Source: Muribaculaceae bacterium
GTDB lineage: Bacteria > Bacteroidota > Bacteroidia > Bacteroidales > Muribaculaceae
DNA length: 15,245 nt
Assembly: GCA_029059965.1 (NCBI GenBank)
Contig: JAIDUY010000063.1
Span: forward strand, 1,317-16,561
Direction: 5' to 3'
Below the pieces are notes generated by a model, which was not told the DNA's origin, searched no databases, and saw only the letters and a list, made by a program, of their open reading frames with translations. Both the position numbers and the translations under genes were made by a program. This document shows, piece after piece, positions 13,500 through 15,245 of the stretch. Position 1 is the stretch's first letter. Each line of letters begins with the position of its first letter.

Positions 13500-15245
13500 T
13501 TAGTGGAGTACCACCTTGGCGGTGAGCATTCCGGAGGCCGTGCAGGCGCGTACGATGTAGATGCCTGCGGCGGCGGGGCGGGGGAGTGCGGTGCCCTCGG
13601 AGGCAGCCACAAGCAAGCCAGATGTGCTGTAAAGCTCCATGCGTGTGGCGGGCACCATGGTCTCGATGGTGTCGGCGCTGATATTAAGGGGCAGCGTCGC
13701 GCCGCTGAATCCCGTAGCCACATTGTGCACGCCCGATTCGAAGTGCGTGTAGGTGAAGCCCGTATCGTGCAGGCGCACTGAGCAGCGTTCGGCACCTTCG
13801 GGAGCGCCGGATATGTCCATGCGCAGCGACACGAAGCGCAGCGGGTAGACGTTGATGTCGTTCAGGTCTATGGCCGAGCCGAGGTCGAAGTCGACGGTTC
13901 CGGCGGCGTTCACTGCTCCGGCGCTGACGGCCACGGGCTGACTCGAATTGGCGGGATGGACGCGCAGGGTAAGCTCCTTGATGCCCGTGCCGCAGGGGTC
14001 GATGGCTGTCGTGAAGCCGTCGGGCAGGCTGTATGCCGTGATGTTGTTGCTGAGTGTCAGGGCGGTGCCGCGCTTGTTGGTGATGGCGAAGTCGAGGGTG
14101 GTCAGGCCGTCGGCGTCGGTGTTCATCGTGGCGTCGGCACCTATGCCTGTGCGGGTCATTTTCCATCCCGTGCCGCCTATGGCCGGTTCGAGGGGCATCA
14201 GCGGAGCTTTGGCGAACTGCACCGTCACGCCTATGATGGCGCCGTTGTTGATTACGGTGTTGTCTTTGTTGTTCTGCGACATGCCCACAGGACGACCCGA
14301 GATGCGCGTCGTGCCCTCGGACACGGCGCTGATGGTGCCTGTTATGGGGTCGACTTCGGCTATTTCAGGATTCTCGGATGTCCATGTATAGGCTTCGTTG
14401 GCGACTTCGACGGGGCGTCCGTTGATCATCGCGAAGAGCGAGGGCTTGGCCGTGCGGACGCGGTCGAGCAGAATCGAATTGTTGGCGATGTCTATGTTCG
14501 CCTCGGAGTCGACGCTCACGGCGATTGTGGCCTCCATGGAGCCCAGGCTGGCCTTGAGGGCGAATGGGTTGCCCGAAGTGGGGATTACCTTGCCCGCGCG
14601 GATTTCGGCGTCGGCAGCGGGAGCGCTCAGCGTCACACCGTCGACATCGGTGTCGACGAGCTGGCCGTAGCGGTTATAGCCGTAGATGACAGGACGGTAT
14701 GATGCGCGCAGAGGCAGCACAACTGCGGGGTCGGCGAAGCGTATCGAGCTGACGGCGGCATCGGCGGGAGCGTCGATGGCAAAGAAAAGGGCGTTGCCCA
14801 CGGCGCGCTCCGAGCCGTCGCGGGGATGGCTCACGATTCCGGCGTGCGAGGTCCAGAGAGCCGTCGAGCCGCCGCCGTCGAGGTCGAGAGCGTCGTAGCA
14901 GCCCAGGGCGGCCATAAGGTCGGCCGACTCATAGTAGCTGAGGCCCGTCGAGGCCGACTGTCCGCCGTCCACGGCAGCGATGACGAGCTTGCTGCGGTCC
15001 TGCGAGTAGCCCGTCAGCGAGCGCGGGTACTGCGAGCCGGGGGTGTTGATCCAGCGGATGGCCTCGGTGGTGACCTGTCCGCAGTTCAGTATGCGCACGT
15101 CGCCGCCGATGACGTCGGTGATGTCGGGCTTGATTTTGTCGAATGCCGGCAGCGACAGGATGATTTTGAGCTTGACGACGTCACCCTCGGCGAGACCGTC
15201 GATAAATTCGTTGTGGTAGTCGTCGCCGCAGGAAATCACGATGCC
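13500..15245 (-). CDS. Phosphodiester glycosidase (NAGPA domain) with Ig-like domain and T9SS type A-like C-terminal sorting domain (5' truncated by window edge)
   Basis: The frame is open from the right edge of the window to the TAA at 13500-13502, with about 581 visible residues. The N-terminus and any signal peptide lie outside. Counting from the valine at 15239, the NAGPA (phosphodiester alpha-GlcNAcase-like) domain has 'YPRSLTGYSQDRSKLVIAAVDG' at 71-92, then 'GLSYYESADLMAALGCYDAL' and the hallmark 'DLDGGGSTALW' at 119-129. A bacterial Ig-like (Big_2 type) domain lies at about 255-315 ('TWTSENPEIAEVDPITGTIS'). The last 50 residues ('MELYSTSGLLVAASEG' ... 'PAAAGIYIVRA' ... 'KVVLH') resemble a T9SS type A sorting signal. 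The protein would be secreted and surface-attached or released after PorU processing. It probably cleaves sugar-phosphodiester bonds in glycans; the real substrate is unknown. Convergent to the glycosyltransferase. Confidence 0.82.
   Translation of the reverse strand, partial: GIVISCGDDYHNEFIDGLAEGDVVKLKIILSLPAFDKIKPDITDVIGGDVRILNCGQVTTEAIRWINTPGSQYPRSLTGYSQDRSKLVIAAVDGGQSASTGLSYYESADLMAALGCYDALDLDGGGSTALWTSHAGIVSHPRDGSERAVGNALFFAIDAPADAAVSSIRFADPAVVLPLRASYRPVIYGYNRYGQLVDTDVDGVTLSAPAADAEIRAGKVIPTSGNPFALKASLGSMEATIAVSVDSEANIDIANNSILLDRVRTAKPSLFAMINGRPVEVANEAYTWTSENPEIAEVDPITGTISAVSEGTTRISGRPVGMSQNNKDNTVINNGAIIGVTVQFAKAPLMPLEPAIGGTGWKMTRTGIGADATMNTDADGLTTLDFAITNKRGTALTLSNNITAYSLPDGFTTAIDPCGTGIKELTLRVHPANSSQPVAVSAGAVNAAGTVDFDLGSAIDLNDINVYPLRFVSLRMDISGAPEGAERCSVRLHDTGFTYTHFESGVHNVATGFSGATLPLNISADTIETMVPATRMELYSTSGLLVAASEGTALPRPAAAGIYIVRACTASGMLTAKVVLH

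Noticed and set aside
13956..14702. A 248-codon plus-strand frame opposite the phosphodiester glycosidase
   Set aside because: The minus strand carries a continuous multidomain protein with NAGPA, Ig-like and sorting domains; the plus frame is compositional shadow.

Overview
The window looks like chromosomal DNA from a GC-rich member of the Bacteroidales. The gene content would fit the Muribaculaceae, but that family call is inference. The supporting signs are a type IX secretion (T9SS) sortase PorU, a T9SS-type C-terminal sorting domain on another protein, Bacteroidetes-style promoters (-7 TAnnTTTG, with a -33 TTG-type element 19 bp upstream in two cases), start codons without strong Shine-Dalgarno sequences, and a four-subunit 2-oxoacid:ferredoxin oxidoreductase operon of the kind found in gut anaerobes. 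I see no tRNA, rRNA, CRISPR array, insertion sequence or phage gene.

Layout from left to right. (1) 2-1578, + strand: the 3' end of porU, then a short hexapeptide-repeat serine acetyltransferase-like gene 5 bp later, closed by a strong intrinsic terminator (1609-1643). (2) 1644-1955, + strand: a small independent transcription unit between two annotated operons. It has its own promoter, a GC hairpin just upstream of a 21- to 25-codon ORF, an A/C-only tandem repeat and a strong intrinsic terminator. This is the least explained and most interesting part of the window. (3) 1965-5522, + strand: promoter, then ferredoxin-like delta, alpha (VorB-like), TPP-binding beta and gamma subunits of a 2-oxoacid:ferredoxin oxidoreductase, followed 13 bp later by a membrane-anchored GH25 lysozyme starting at GTG. 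(4) 5603-13431, + strand: a promoter and structured leader, then a six-gene convoy: TolC-like outer-membrane protein, HlyD/EmrA-like adaptor, two ABC-2 permeases without an ATPase, a Wzx-like flippase and a GT4 glycosyltransferase. The last three junctions are 3 bp, 4 bp and a 4-bp ATGA overlap, so the export and polysaccharide genes are probably co-transcribed. (5) 13447-13480: a near-perfect 15-bp hairpin between convergent genes. (6) 13500-15245, - strand: the 3' part of a phosphodiester glycosidase (NAGPA domain) with a bacterial Ig-like domain and a T9SS type A-like sorting domain. It is a plausible substrate of the system represented by PorU at the other end.

How the genes work together. 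Region 3 is energy and branched-chain or 2-oxoacid metabolism with a cell-wall hydrolase attached. Region 4 is an envelope-spanning export line combined with lipid-linked glycan translocation and glycosyl transfer. Regions 1 and 6 relate to T9SS-dependent surface proteins. All functional calls come from reading motifs and overall family likeness; no searches were run.
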